DNA of 50,154 bases, taken from contig JAGWAZ010000007.1 of assembly GCA_021296135.1 (NCBI GenBank), positions 1 through 50,154 on the forward strand. Reading direction: 5' to 3'. The notes under the pieces are model-generated. The model had not been told where the DNA came from. It worked only from the letters and a program-made list of their open reading frames with translations, and ran no database searches. Origin of the DNA: Chlorobiota bacterium (lineage in GTDB: Bacteria; Bacteroidota; Ignavibacteria; OLB7). The position numbers and the translations under genes are program-made. This document shows positions 1 through 8,732 of this stretch, in pieces; position 1 is the first letter of the stretch; each line of letters starts with the position of its first letter.

Positions 1-930
1 ACAGCCATTTCAAGGACTGGCAACATCAATCCATTCTGCTCAATAGAGGAGTATGGCATGCCTAAATCACGAAGCAACAGGGAACGAAGAGGGGAAAGGG
101 GGAGGAGGTTATACTCACGTCCTGAACCCTGGCCCGTGGATCATGTATCGATCAATTGGAGCGGAGTTGAGCACAACCGGTAGACCTCTTCTGCATCTTG
201 GCAGACCGACCGAACATGTTTCGCAAGGCTTGCGGGGCTGTCGTTTCTTCCATCCCTCAATTGCTGTGGATTCATCGCGGGTTGATGTAGCCTTTGAGAC
301 AGAGATGGCGTTGTTGCCGGGAGTCCCGACTCCGGTGATTGGAGAGACCGGGGTGATTACTCTTCGCTTCCGGGATTCAATAAAGGATGATGCTACACCT
401 GCAAACGCTCGTCCATGGAGGGGTCCGGTCTACTATTGGGGAGAGGCGGGAACGCGTTACGTCTGGCCATCACTGACGGAGTTTCCGATCAGCAACCGTC
501 GTGATCTGCTCTCAACTCCAGAGGGTGGACTTGTTTGGTTTGATGAGAGCGACGGATCGTCACAATGGTTCTACCGTTATGGTGAGGTCTTACTGCAGAG
601 GTTACCAGCCGGCAACTTTCCGGCGATGATGCTTGCCCAAGAGGAGACGAACAGAGCTCGACGGAAGGAGGGCTACGTGTTCGAGTGGTTCCGAATCCAG
701 CACGAGATCGGGCAGAGGTACGGGTCTTTCTTCAAGAATCGGGTGAGGTGACGGTATCGATCTGGAGTCTGTTGGGCAAGCCGTTAGCGGAGTTACCGTC
801 GATTGTTGCCGATGGAGCTGGCAGTTATGTTGTGGAGGTTGATTTGCGTGGAGTGAAGACAGGGACGTATTTGTTAAGGGCTAAATCTGGATCACAAACA
901 TCAACAGCACACTTTACAGTAGTTAGATAG
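1..930 (+). pseudogene. Broken 3' end of a T9SS-sorted secreted protein
   Basis: The last ~80 codons (frame 1, ending at TAG 928-930) encode a typical type A sorting domain: VVPNPARDRAEV near the start, a middle ending in LRGVKTGTYLLRA, and the terminal HFTVVR. Upstream coding potential switches frame. Roughly 165-640 reads well only in frame 2, with HPSIAVDSSRVDVAFET, a pattern seen in repetitive surface proteins. Frame 1 has stops at 541-546 and 583. The first ~160 bases may be coding in frame 1 up to TAG near 181-183. At least one frameshift (around 600-660) and perhaps a second (around 150-180) therefore interrupt the gene. The 5' end, where a signal peptide would be expected, lies outside the window. 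A sequencing indel could mimic this decay. The sorting-domain call is firm and the number of lesions is not. Confidence 0.7.
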
Positions 931-969
931 AGATGTAATTGCTGTTGAGCATACTTATAAAGTAATCAA

Positions 970-996
970 GCCCGAATCGAAAACCGAGATTCGGGC
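970..996. terminator. 9-bp hairpin downstream of the T9SS remnant
   Basis: GCCCGAATC (970-978) pairs perfectly with GATTCGGGC (988-996) around a 9-nt loop. There is no clear U-run. It lies between two convergent transcription units, so it may help end transcription from either side. Confidence 0.4.
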
Positions 997-1010
997 TAGT
1001 GTACAATTGA

Positions 1011-1051
1011 AAGACCCGAACACCTTCGCAACTAAAGGCTCTTCGGGTCTT
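1011..1051 (-). terminator. Hairpin downstream of the initiator tRNA
   Basis: AAGACCCGAA (1011-1020) pairs over 10 bp with TTCGGGTCTT (1042-1051). Read on the minus strand it starts a few bases after the tRNA 3' end, and its descending arm closes in a short T-rich stretch. It is the likely tRNA terminator. Confidence 0.55.
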
Positions 1052-1056
1052 TGTAG

Positions 1057-1129
1057 TAGCGGGGACAGGACTTGAACCTGTAACCTCCAGGTTATGAGCC
1101 TGGCGAGCTACCAATTGCTCCACCCCGCG
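1057..1129 (-). tRNA. Initiator tRNA-fMet (CAT)
   Basis: A 73-nt cloverleaf can be folded by eye. The acceptor is CGCGGGG/CCCCGCT with discriminator A, the D stem is GAGC/GCTC, the anticodon stem is CCAGG/CCTGG with loop CTCATAA (anticodon CAT), the variable loop is AGGTT, and the T stem is ACAGG/CCTGT with loop TTCAAGT. The 5' sequence CGCGGGGTGGAGCA, the unpaired 1:72 position (C1 against U72) and A11:U24 mark it as the initiator rather than elongator Met or Ile2. Two details differ from the usual form: position 72 is U rather than A, and the anticodon stem carries A29:U41 instead of three consecutive G:C pairs. CCA is not encoded. A hairpin follows immediately. Confidence 0.95.
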
Positions 1130-1231
1130 ATCATCCGTCTCTCTCTTGCGAGACAGGCTATAAAAGTACGGTAATTCATTGACAGAACGCAATTGGCTAA
1201 TTATTTGTCACATGAAGGATGGGAACCGGGA

Positions 1232-1954
1232 TTAGTCTTTCTCTCCATAAAACATCTCTTCGGCTTGAGTCAAGCTATGTAATCCATGTGTTAGAAGAGT
1301 ATCGCGATAAGGTTTGACAAAAGCTCTCTCTATTGAATCTACTCCTTGCCTACGTATCTCTTCAACCAGACCGAACAGATCGGGACTAGCCAATCGGTTC
1401 TTTTCCTCCTCCTCAACTTCAAACGCATACCGTTCGATGAAAGCTCTAAGAGTATCAGTTAACTCACTTTGCGATATATCCGATGCCACTATTACACGCC
1501 TCTTTACCCAGAGATACTCATCCCAGGATTTCCCCTCCTGGTTCAAATAATTGATAAGGGAGTGCCGTGCATGAAGATTCATTTGAAAGAAGAGAACTCC
1601 CAGTTCATCAAGCTCAAGCGGATCGAACATGAAGTCATCATCCGGATTGCGCGTTGCCATCATGGAATCCCAGGCTACCTTGAAGATGTCCCAGCCGACG
1701 TTGATTGAATCGAGTGCATCGATATAAAACTCCACATCGCTTTCCGTAAGCCGAGCATCAGGACCCGGAGCAGGAGCCTTGCTTTTGATAAGCTCCATTG
1801 TGCTTTCGCGTGTTGCGTACGGCTTCAACTCTTCGGGTGGAACCAGCTTGCTATAGACCTGCCACCACATGTAGAAGAGACCGGAGCCGAGCAAGACCAG
1901 GACAATCAGCCCCATCAAACATCCTCGACGCAAATTCGGTTCACCAGCATTCAT
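1232..1954 (-). CDS. Membrane-anchored protein of unknown function
   Basis: This 240-residue protein has a short basic N-terminus (PNLRRG) followed by one hydrophobic segment at about residues 12-32. The remainder is acidic, mostly helical and predicted to be soluble. I recognise no family. Composition and the single anchor suggest a protein facing the periplasm or cytoplasm with a helical domain, and no catalytic motif stands out. Its ATG overlaps the ftsY stop codon (ATGA at 1951-1954), so the two are almost certainly translationally coupled. A link to membrane-protein targeting is possible from context alone. Confidence 0.75.
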   Translation of the reverse strand: MNAGEPNLRRGCLMGLIVLVLLGSGLFYMWWQVYSKLVPPEELKPYATRESTMELIKSKAPAPGPDARLTESDVEFYIDALDSINVGWDIFKVAWDSMMATRNPDDDFMFDPLELDELGVLFFQMNLHARHSLINYLNQEGKSWDEYLWVKRRVIVASDISQSELTDTLRAFIERYAFEVEEEEKNRLASPDLFGLVEEIRRQGVDSIERAFVKPYRDTLLTHGLHSLTQAEEMFYGEKD

Positions 1955-2985
1955 CCTTCCTCCCCCTTTTCATCAAATGCAAAGAGCGCATCAACAAAGG
2001 CATTCAGCTTGAATGGCTGCAAGTCATCGATCTTCTCCCCGACGCCGATGTATCGAAGGGGTATCCTTAACTCATGGGCTATCGAGATAACAATGCCCCC
2101 TTTGGCCGTTCCATCGAGCTTTGTCAGAACAAGACCGGTAATGTCAACCGCATTGGTAAATTCCTTAGCCTGTTGTAGAGCATTCTGACCGGTAGTTGCA
2201 TCAAGGACAAGAAAGACTTCGTTTGGTGTATAGTCGCGAATTTTCCCCATGACTCTGGAAATTTTCCTCAACTCTTCCATCAGGTTTGACTTGGTGTGAA
2301 GTCGACCTGCTGTATCAATCAAGACTACGTCGGCATTGCGAGAGACGGCTGCCTGTAACGTGTCATAGGCTACCGCCGCAGGATCGGCACCCTGTTTCTG
2401 CTGAATAATCTCGACACCAGCCCGTTCCGCCCAGACCTCAAGCTGTTCGTTTGCTGCGGCACGGAACGTATCGGCGGCACCGATCAGAACCTTATAGCCG
2501 GCCTCCCGATAGTTATGCGCTAACTTCCCTATTGTCGTTGTCTTCCCCACACCGTTGACGCCCACTATCATAATCACGTGAGGTCGCTGATTTTCCGGAA
2601 TCTTGTATAGTTGATCATTCTTGGCAGAGGGAGAGTCTGCAAGCCTCGCCTCGATCTCCTGGCGAAGCAACGGCCCAAGATTTCCCGCATCCTTTAACCC
2701 TTCTTCCCGCACTCGATCGCGAATACTATCACTTATATCGATGGTCATAGTTGCGCCGACATCGGCCAGAAGCAAGGCTTCTTCAAGTTCGTCAAGCAAA
2801 GCATCATCAATTACACGCCCTTGTAGGGCAGCCAATCCTATCTTCTCACTGATTCCTTGCCGCGTCCGTTTCAGACCCTGCTTTAACCGGTCGTACTTCA
2901 GACTCTCAACGGTTTCACGAATTGAGGTCTTTGTTTCCTCAACCGTCTCACGGACTTTTTCTCTGATCTTGTTAAAGATGCCCAT
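1951..2985 (-). CDS. ftsY: Signal recognition particle receptor FtsY
   Basis: SRP GTPase that receives the SRP-ribosome complex at the inner membrane for co-translational insertion of membrane proteins. The chosen ATG at 2985 (MGIFNKIREKV) gives 344 residues. The reading frame is open 42 codons further upstream, but that stretch looks unlike FtsY and runs into an AT-rich repeat-like spacer. An N-terminal amphipathic, charged helix (about 1-50) precedes the NG domain. The G1 loop GVNGVGKTTT lies at about 142-151, the family motif DTFRAAA at about 172-178, DTAGR at about 224-228, and TKLDG near 287. The long acidic A domain of enterobacterial FtsY is absent, as in many other phyla. It is followed by a coupled membrane protein and preceded by pgsA, all on the same strand. 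Confidence 0.97.
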   Translation of the reverse strand: MGIFNKIREKVRETVEETKTSIRETVESLKYDRLKQGLKRTRQGISEKIGLAALQGRVIDDALLDELEEALLLADVGATMTIDISDSIRDRVREEGLKDAGNLGPLLRQEIEARLADSPSAKNDQLYKIPENQRPHVIMIVGVNGVGKTTTIGKLAHNYREAGYKVLIGAADTFRAAANEQLEVWAERAGVEIIQQKQGADPAAVAYDTLQAAVSRNADVVLIDTAGRLHTKSNLMEELRKISRVMGKIRDYTPNEVFLVLDATTGQNALQQAKEFTNAVDITGLVLTKLDGTAKGGIVISIAHELRIPLRYIGVGEKIDDLQPFKLNAFVDALFAFDEKGEEG

Positions 2986-3100
2986 CGAAGGGATTGCAAT
3001 TGTTTGTAGATAGTAGAAGAATGAAGAAAAGAATTTTATCGTGAATTCAATAGTGAGAGATGGTGAAGAAAGATCTCTGAAAAAATACACCTCTCCACTT

Positions 3101-3661
3101 CTAACTTCCAATGGTCTCTATCATACGCCTGGCATAGAGAAAGAGCGATAGTCCGAGCATGACGAGTGTCAGAACGACAAGCGGGTGGACCAATACTCCG
3201 TTTCCACCGAGATAGATGATCAGCAGAGTCAAAGAAAGGAAGCCTATTGCCCACTTTCCAGTCCAGTTTGATGGCAAAATCACTCCTTTGGTACGTTGGA
3301 GATAGATACCGCCGATCAGAATCAGCAGGTCACGAGCGACAACAGGAATCACCAGCCAGAGGGGAATGATATTCTGCATCAGCATGGTAACCACAACTCC
3401 GGCAACGTAGACCTTATCGGCAAGCGGATCCAATACCTTTCCCACATCAGAAATCTGATTCAGTCTCCGGGCAAGCCAGCCATCGAGGTAGTCGGTTATA
3501 GCAGCCACAACAAAGAGAACCACAGCAATCTCACGGGAACCATTCCAGACAAGAATACAGGTCGGGATAGTCAGAAGCAATCGGCTAAGGCTCAAGAGGT
3601 TTGAGATTGACCAGAATGTTTTATGGACAACCCCATTTCCATTACTTTTTTGTTGTGACAT
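3101..3661 (-). CDS. pgsA: CDP-diacylglycerol-glycerol-3-phosphate 3-phosphatidyltransferase
   Basis: Makes phosphatidylglycerol phosphate from CDP-diacylglycerol and glycerol 3-phosphate, the committed step to phosphatidylglycerol, in the inner membrane. The CDP-alcohol phosphotransferase signature is complete: DYLDGWLAR, then eight residues, G, three residues, D, three residues, D (GKVLDPLAD). Several hydrophobic helices follow. I chose the ATG at 3661 (MSQQKS), giving 186 residues. An in-frame TTG at 3697 would add 12 residues of low plausibility. Substrate choice (glycerol phosphate rather than serine or inositol) is inferred from general similarity and length. The stop codon lies at the edge of a short heptamer-like stretch before ftsY. 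Confidence 0.9.
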   Translation of the reverse strand: MSQQKSNGNGVVHKTFWSISNLLSLSRLLLTIPTCILVWNGSREIAVVLFVVAAITDYLDGWLARRLNQISDVGKVLDPLADKVYVAGVVVTMLMQNIIPLWLVIPVVARDLLILIGGIYLQRTKGVILPSNWTGKWAIGFLSLTLLIIYLGGNGVLVHPLVVLTLVMLGLSLFLYARRMIETIGS

Positions 3662-3734
3662 CACGTTCACGTTTGAACTGAAAAATTGCGCCCTCAATCA
3701 CAATCCATAGCGATTGATTATAACGATTGATTAT

Positions 3735-3770
3735 GAAAAGAAGAGAGCCGATTCCCTAACGAGAACCGGC
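3735..3770 (-). terminator. Rho-independent terminator of the HU gene
   Basis: On the minus strand a 10-bp stem (GCCGGTTCTC with GGGAATCGGC, including two G-U pairs) and a GTTA loop are followed by the T-rich tract TCTCTTCTTTTC. It lies 31 bp after the HU stop codon. Confidence 0.8.
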
Positions 3771-3800
3771 CCGATATAAGGCTCAGAAAAGCATTGCTGC

Positions 3801-4085
3801 TTACTTCTTCTTGCCATCGACGGCTTCCCTGAATGCCTTGCCCGGCGTGAACTTTGGAGCCTTCGAGGCTTTGATCTTGATCGTCTCACCGGTCTGCGGG
3901 TTGCGGCCCATGCGAGCACTACGCTTCACGATACTGAACGACCCGAATCCGACCAATTGAACAGAATCGCCCTTCTTCACGGCCTTCTTGATTGTGTCGG
4001 TTGTTGCATTCAGCGCACGCTCCGCGTCTGCCTTCGACAGCTTAGTCTGCTTCGCAATTGCTTCAATAAGTTCGGCTTTGTTCAC
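3801..4085 (-). CDS. HU/IHF-family DNA-binding protein
   Basis: Small nucleoid protein of 94 residues that bends DNA as a dimer. The sequence is the standard HU fold: the helical N-terminus [12 protein letters not shown], the conserved GFGSF turn ([11 protein letters not shown]), the DNA-binding arm beginning [10 protein letters not shown], and the closing [13 protein letters not shown]. The start is GTG at 4085, supported by one of the few strong Shine-Dalgarno sites in the window (GGAGGAGG about 7 bases upstream). It stands alone with its own terminator. A TTGACA-like hexamer occurs in the upstream gap, but I see no convincing -10 box. Confidence 0.96.
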   Translation of the reverse strand: MNKAELIEAIAKQTKLSKADAERALNATTDTIKKAVKKGDSVQLVGFGSFSIVKRSARMGRNPQTGETIKIKASKAPKFTPGKAFREAVDGKKK

Positions 4086-4265
4086 CTGAACCTCCTCCGA
4101 TTGAATAATGATTGATGGATAAGATATTGACGAATACCATCGACAAGTCTGTCCTGTAGAGGGCTGTCAAGTTCTTAAAATTTAAAGCTACAAAAGATTG
4201 TCTTCACACACAAGTGAAAATCGTCTGAAAGCCTTGCAGGACAAGGGTTCCATCCAACTCAAGAT

Positions 4266-5009
4266 TTACAAACCATCTGTGGAGTTTTTCCTTCCAATAA
4301 CGGCAATCATTCTACCACTTGCTTTCCGATCACGACGCCAACTATGAAAGCGTGTATCGCAAATCGTACACCGTGGATCGATCTCAATTTTTTCGGGCCG
4401 AAGGCCGGCTTCAAGGAGCTGATCAAGAACAACACCTTTGTTATCGAAGAGAAACTTCTCATCCCCAATAGGCTTGAAACGTCTGTTATCAAAGGCTCTG
4501 AAGATATCTTCACCGACTTCATAACAACATTGTCCGGCCGATGGACCGATCCAAGCAATTAGCTCACCCGGAGCAATTCTGAACTGCTCTTCAACCGCTC
4601 TGACGGTCTTGCTCGCGACATTTTGTGCACTCCCTCGCCAGCCGGAATGAATCGCCCCGACAATGCTCTTTTCTGGCACAGCAAGCAGAATCGGAACGCA
4701 ATCCGCAGTGCTTACCCCAAGCAACCAACCTTCCTGGTCGGTAATCAAAGCATCGGATTCAGTCGGTTGATACCCCTCATCCACATAGACTACACGATCT
4801 CCATGTACCTGTTTCTGAACAGCAAGCCTTGCCGAGGAGAAGCCGAGCTTCTCCGTATACTTCTGTCGGTTGTGCCGTACCCGCTCCTCATCGTCGCCGA
4901 CATAAAAAGAGAAGTTGAAGCCAAATGGCTCTTCACCTCTGCGAAGAGTCATTGCCGCGGCAAGTTCAGGATAAGGTTTGAATATGGATGGAGTTATTGT
5001 CAATACCAT
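4266..5009 (-). CDS. pgeF: Multicopper-oxidase-like purine nucleoside phosphorylase (YfiH/PgeF family)
   Basis: Member of the DUF152/laccase-domain family of 247 residues. Members have been assigned purine nucleoside phosphorylase/adenosine deaminase activity and, in E. coli, a role in peptidoglycan editing. Metal-binding motifs are visible: the HSGWRGSAQN motif, GPSAGQCCYEVG, and the C-terminal CTICDTRFHSWRRD. Its ATG at 5009 overlaps the end of comEC by 10 bp, so both are in one transcript. A gap of about 180 bp separates it from HU. Which activity dominates cannot be told from sequence. Confidence 0.9.
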   Translation of the reverse strand: MVLTITPSIFKPYPELAAAMTLRRGEEPFGFNFSFYVGDDEERVRHNRQKYTEKLGFSSARLAVQKQVHGDRVVYVDEGYQPTESDALITDQEGWLLGVSTADCVPILLAVPEKSIVGAIHSGWRGSAQNVASKTVRAVEEQFRIAPGELIAWIGPSAGQCCYEVGEDIFRAFDNRRFKPIGDEKFLFDNKGVVLDQLLEAGLRPEKIEIDPRCTICDTRFHSWRRDRKASGRMIAVIGRKNSTDGL

Positions 5010-7012
5010 TCCACAGGTTGCCAGTCATTACGTGAATCGAGAACTATCGTTCTTAAGAGCTTCCTTTGTAACGGAATTTGAGCAAATATCTCTCTTCCTA
5101 TTTTCACTCGACCAGGGTAACGTCGTCGAGTGTTTGATAAAATAAGCCGGACAAGAGACGATCCGCACTCCGGGCCAACGGAATTTATTCTTATCAAATC
5201 ATCCGATCTATCAAGCGAATTATGGTTCAGGAGATCGGTTGTCTGAACTACAGAGGCACCTGTTCGCTGACGCAACGTCCCACTGATGTGTATCACCACA
5301 CTGCTATCTCGTGGCGTTATGCCTCCATACCACAAGGTAAGCGTATCATTGTGATGCAATGCTGCAACAAGACCTCCAGAACGTGATAGAGGAGAGATGT
5401 AAAGAAAACCGGATCGAGAATCAGCGAGAGGATCGAGTCTGCGATCAACTCCAATAACGATAGATAGAAGAAGCAGGAATGAGAAGGATCGTACAAAAAT
5501 CTGAAGAGGCTTCTGTGCTGAGACAAGCCACACCCCAGCAATTATCAAGATCAGAGCGGCGAGCGATCCTATCTGTTGAATATCGAGACTGACAATCGAG
5601 AACTCTGCCGACCATTCGACAATTGTTCGCGTACCGTTAATAGCAAGCCATGCAGCCCCACCGAACCACTTGGCAGCAAAAGGAAAGAGTACACCAGCAA
5701 CCCCAGCTCCAAGTCCGATGGTAATCAACGGTACAACCGCGACGTTGACAAGAGCCGATAGCGGAGAGAACAATCCGAAATAGTGGATCGATAACGGGAA
5801 TGTCAACACCTGCGCTCCAATAGATAACAGGAGTAGCTGTACAACGCGACCGAGGATAACCTGCCCCATACTTTTCGGGAACCTGGATTTAAGGAATGAC
5901 CATAGTCGAGGATAAGTCAGCAGGATACCGATAACTGCGCAAAAGGAGAGCTGGAATCCAACATCGAATAGAGAGTAAGGGTCTATCAAAAGCAAGAGGA
6001 GGCCAGCAATCCCAAGTGTGTTGAGCGGTCTTGCTATACGTCCCGTATTATAACTCAGTATGAAAAGCAGTGCCATTATAGCTGCACGGAGAATAGTGGG
6101 TTTTGCGCCGGTCAGATATAGGTAACCTGCAAGGGGTAGAGCAAAGAAGAGGAATCGAAACCAACGTCCCGGGATCCAAGTGACAAGGACAAAGAGTGCC
6201 AGAGCAATAATTCCGACATGCAGACCGCTGACTGCGAGCACATGCGTCGTCCCGGTCATGGCAAACGCTTTTCGTGTTGATTTGTCAATATCTCTACGTT
6301 CTCCAATCAACAACGCAAGGGCAATATCTCCTTCCTCCCCGCCGATCCACCTCTCTGTAAAGTCTCGAATCTCTCTACGAATCGAACACGCAAGCTGGCT
6401 TACCCACGCTGGTTTTTCTCTCCTTAAAACAAAGATATCAGCAGCGCGGAAGCAATAGAACATCCCAACGATTCCTTGCGAACGAAGCCATCTGCCATAA
6501 TCGAACTCACCCGGAATCCGTGGATTCGAAGGAATCTGAAATGTCCCCTTGATTGCAACGTTATAGTGGAGTAGTCCTGTGGGTATAGCCGCTTCTGTTG
6601 AATCATATACTCGGACTAACAGATCGCCACTCAACCTTGCCGATCTATTCCGCCAGAGGAGTGAGTCTGGCCTTAGCCTCAATTCAACGTATCCATCCTT
6701 CTGGACTGGTTCCGATGTAACAAGACCAACTATTTCTACGTGACGTGCCTCGACATTTCGCAACAGGATTGCCGGATCGTCAGATCGAACTTCATACCAG
6801 AGTGCTCCTGAACAAAGAACGACTGCGAGCAGAGCAAATGGTGCAAGCAAGCGGTAGTTGAACCCAGCACAAAGGAGCCAAAGCAGAGAAAGACTGATGA
6901 TGATAAAGAGAAGAGGAAGAGAAGGATCGAAGTAATAGCCTGCAACAATTCCTCCTGCAAAGATGAGGCTGATTTTAAGTGCGGGATAATATTTCCAACC
7001 GAAATCGGTCAT
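5000..7012 (-). CDS. comEC: ComEC/Rec2-family DNA uptake channel
   Basis: Polytopic inner-membrane protein that carries single-stranded DNA during natural transformation. It has an N-terminal hydrophobic pair, a DUF4131-like soluble region at about 60-200, and the competence domain with its hallmark THVLAVSGLHVGI. About eight further hydrophobic segments follow. The ~150-residue tail lacks the HxHxDH motif of the metallo-beta-lactamase domain found in many ComEC proteins; the short form is common in Bacteroidota. I start it at ATG 7012 (MTDFGWKY); GTG at 7039 is possible but lies against a heptamer repeat array (7042-7097). It overlaps pgeF. Confidence 0.93.
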   Translation of the reverse strand: MTDFGWKYYPALKISLIFAGGIVAGYYFDPSLPLLFIIISLSLLWLLCAGFNYRLLAPFALLAVVLCSGALWYEVRSDDPAILLRNVEARHVEIVGLVTSEPVQKDGYVELRLRPDSLLWRNRSARLSGDLLVRVYDSTEAAIPTGLLHYNVAIKGTFQIPSNPRIPGEFDYGRWLRSQGIVGMFYCFRAADIFVLRREKPAWVSQLACSIRREIRDFTERWIGGEEGDIALALLIGERRDIDKSTRKAFAMTGTTHVLAVSGLHVGIIALALFVLVTWIPGRWFRFLFFALPLAGYLYLTGAKPTILRAAIMALLFILSYNTGRIARPLNTLGIAGLLLLLIDPYSLFDVGFQLSFCAVIGILLTYPRLWSFLKSRFPKSMGQVILGRVVQLLLLSIGAQVLTFPLSIHYFGLFSPLSALVNVAVVPLITIGLGAGVAGVLFPFAAKWFGGAAWLAINGTRTIVEWSAEFSIVSLDIQQIGSLAALILIIAGVWLVSAQKPLQIFVRSFSFLLLLSIVIGVDRRLDPLADSRSGFLYISPLSRSGGLVAALHHNDTLTLWYGGITPRDSSVVIHISGTLRQRTGASVVQTTDLLNHNSLDRSDDLIRINSVGPECGSSLVRLILSNTRRRYPGRVKIGREIFAQIPLQRKLLRTIVLDSRNDWQPVEWY

Positions 7013-7041
7013 ACGAAAAAGTACAAAGAAATGAGACACGC

Positions 7042-7097
7042 GCTTTGAGAGCTGAGTCTTGGGCTAACAGCTTTGAGCCATGAGTGCTGAGCTTTCA
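7042..7097. repeat. Heptamer array A (upstream of comEC)
   Basis: Eight consecutive 7-nt units: GCTTTGA, GAGCTGA, GTCTTGG, GCTAACA, GCTTTGA, GCCATGA, GTGCTGA, GCTTTCA. G is fixed at position 1 and A usually ends the unit. The array lies in the divergent gap between comEC and the gene at 7350. Confidence 0.7.
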
Positions 7098-7349
7098 GCA
7101 AGAACTTTCAATACTATCCCCTCTTCCCACTCAATTCCCGCAACTTCTTACCCTTCTCCCTTCCTATTCTTCACCTCCTTATCGCCTTCAACTCCAAAGC
7201 GTGATAAATCAACAACACGACGAAACTGACTTGAATCTCTCCTTATCTCTTTCCTATCTTAAGAGATTGATTCGAGCTTTTGGGACTAAACCGTTTTCGA
7301 TGGCGTGAGTCTCTTAGTCGGTTAGGTTTGAGATAAACTAATCCGGAAC

Positions 7350-7964
7350 ATGATTCAGATGATACATCACGCGCTGAGACTGAGCATAGCCCTCTCTTTG
7401 TCTCTATGCACAGCAATCCCTCTCACTGCACAGAACTACGCACAAGAAGTCGGAGAGGCCGAAGTCGATTCCCGCACAACTGATTCTACTCTTACACAGG
7501 AATATACCGGCAATTTTGGCTGGAAGATTTTCCTGCCTGAAGAGAGCATCGCCAAGTACAACAAACTTGGTTCAAAGGTGAACGAGTCCGGGCAAAGCGA
7601 AGTCGTGAACTTCATGCTTCGTGGCAGACGTGGTGGAATAAGTATTCGCTGCTATACCGAACAGCGGATGATCCCTCTCGGATACAAGCTTCTGGACAGT
7701 ACACTGCACTTTTATGAAATCGACTCGGTTGGTCGCAATGGCAACATTTATCGCCGAACCTATGTCATGACCGACCAGGCAGTTGAGATAGAGATCATGC
7801 TGACAGAAAAGGGAGACGCTGACTTGAAGGAGAAAGTAGAGGCAATGTTTGACAGCTTCCTTCCACCTGAAACTGCTAGGATGGAACTGGAAGAATGGCG
7901 CTACGGTCGTGACCCAAGCGATTATGAAGAGGGACGGTATCCACCAGGAGGAGGTCCGGAGTGA
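7350..7964 (+). CDS. Secreted protein of unknown function
   Basis: The protein has 204 residues with a clear signal peptide: hydrophobic core LSIALSLSLCTAIPLTAQ, cleavage near residue 28. The mature part has an Asp/Thr-rich start, then a compact alpha/beta region ending MFDSFLPPE and a charged Pro/Gly tail. I do not recognise a named domain. The pattern RRTYVMTDQAVEIEIML followed by FDSF aligns with SRTYYLATRSVSIELIP followed by YNSF in the next gene. The two are probably diverged tandem paralogues exported to the periplasm or surface. It overlaps the next gene by 4 bp. Confidence 0.8.
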   Translation: MIQMIHHALRLSIALSLSLCTAIPLTAQNYAQEVGEAEVDSRTTDSTLTQEYTGNFGWKIFLPEESIAKYNKLGSKVNESGQSEVVNFMLRGRRGGISIRCYTEQRMIPLGYKLLDSTLHFYEIDSVGRNGNIYRRTYVMTDQAVEIEIMLTEKGDADLKEKVEAMFDSFLPPETARMELEEWRYGRDPSDYEEGRYPPGGGPE

Positions 7965-8548
7965 GAACAGTTCGTTTCATCCTTGGATGTAGTATTATGC
8001 TCTTTGGAATGAAAGGCATGGCTATAGCGCAAACTTCTGCGCTGCCGCCTCTCGACCCGGATTCGCTCGCAAGTGAGGTAGCAAAGGACTCAATTGTAGC
8101 TCAGTCGATTGAGAGTCGCAAGGGCTATGTTGCTAGAATCCCGAAAAGTGCTTGTCTTGACTCAACACGGAGCGGATGGAACCCAACCAAGAATTACGAG
8201 CGTCGCGTCTATGTGCTTGAAAAAGCGGGCGAGATTATCTTCACGGTGACCGTTGGCCCAACTGAGATTCCAGAGTCGGCAACGGAAACTCAAGCTTATA
8301 CCTACGTCGACCATGATACGTTGACTTCAGCAGGAACAGCATGGTCACGCACGTACTATCTGGCTACACGTTCTGTCAGCATTGAGCTCATACCTTATGG
8401 AATCGCAATGCATCCTTATACCTTAGAACGGAATCGCATATACAATTCATTTCGCTGGAAGCCGGGAGCGAACACTGATCGCATAGATGTTGATTCGGGA
8501 ACCAATGCAGTTCCTGATATCCTCCAACAGAAAGGGTTAGGAAAGTAG
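7961..8548 (+). CDS. Secreted protein of unknown function, paralogue of the preceding gene
   Basis: 195 residues from GTG 7961, which overlaps the upstream stop (GTGA) and is preceded by an AGGAGGAGG Shine-Dalgarno site 5-14 bases upstream. The signal peptide is MRTVRFILGCSIMLFGMKGM followed by AIAQ. The mature domain shares a strand-helix pattern with its neighbour (see 7350-7964). Function is unknown; the coupling implies that the two products are made together and may form a complex. The TAG stop (8546-8548) sits inside heptamer array B. Confidence 0.8.
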   Translation: MRTVRFILGCSIMLFGMKGMAIAQTSALPPLDPDSLASEVAKDSIVAQSIESRKGYVARIPKSACLDSTRSGWNPTKNYERRVYVLEKAGEIIFTVTVGPTEIPESATETQAYTYVDHDTLTSAGTAWSRTYYLATRSVSIELIPYGIAMHPYTLERNRIYNSFRWKPGANTDRIDVDSGTNAVPDILQQKGLGK

Positions 8549-8586
8549 TATGTAGGAGGTTGAAGGTAGAATATAGGCTGTATAGG
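8545..8586. repeat. Heptamer array B (at a stop codon)
   Basis: Six 7-nt units: GTAGTAT, GTAGGAG, GTTGAAG, GTAGAAT, ATAGGCT, GTATAGG. The first unit contains the TAG stop of the preceding gene. Weaker units seem to continue to about 8614. Confidence 0.65.
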
Positions 8587-8732
8587 AATCTATGTCTTCT
8601 ATCCTCTATTTCATTGAACAATGACTTGTCCGGTCATTATCTGTTCCCCCACTCCTCAGTCTGAGCCAGTAGACTTCTGCCCCAACAAAGCTGCATCTGG
8701 TTCAACACTGTATCGACTTCTGTCAGTTTAGT

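Noticed and set aside
2986-3111. N-terminal extension of FtsY by 42 codons
   Set aside because: The stretch lacks similarity to the family and looks like a spacer; MGIFNKIREKV is a typical start.
7084-7308. 74-residue plus-strand frame upstream of the secreted pair
   Set aside because: Starts inside heptamer array A; low-complexity Leu/Ser sequence, no ribosome binding site and no recognisable domain.
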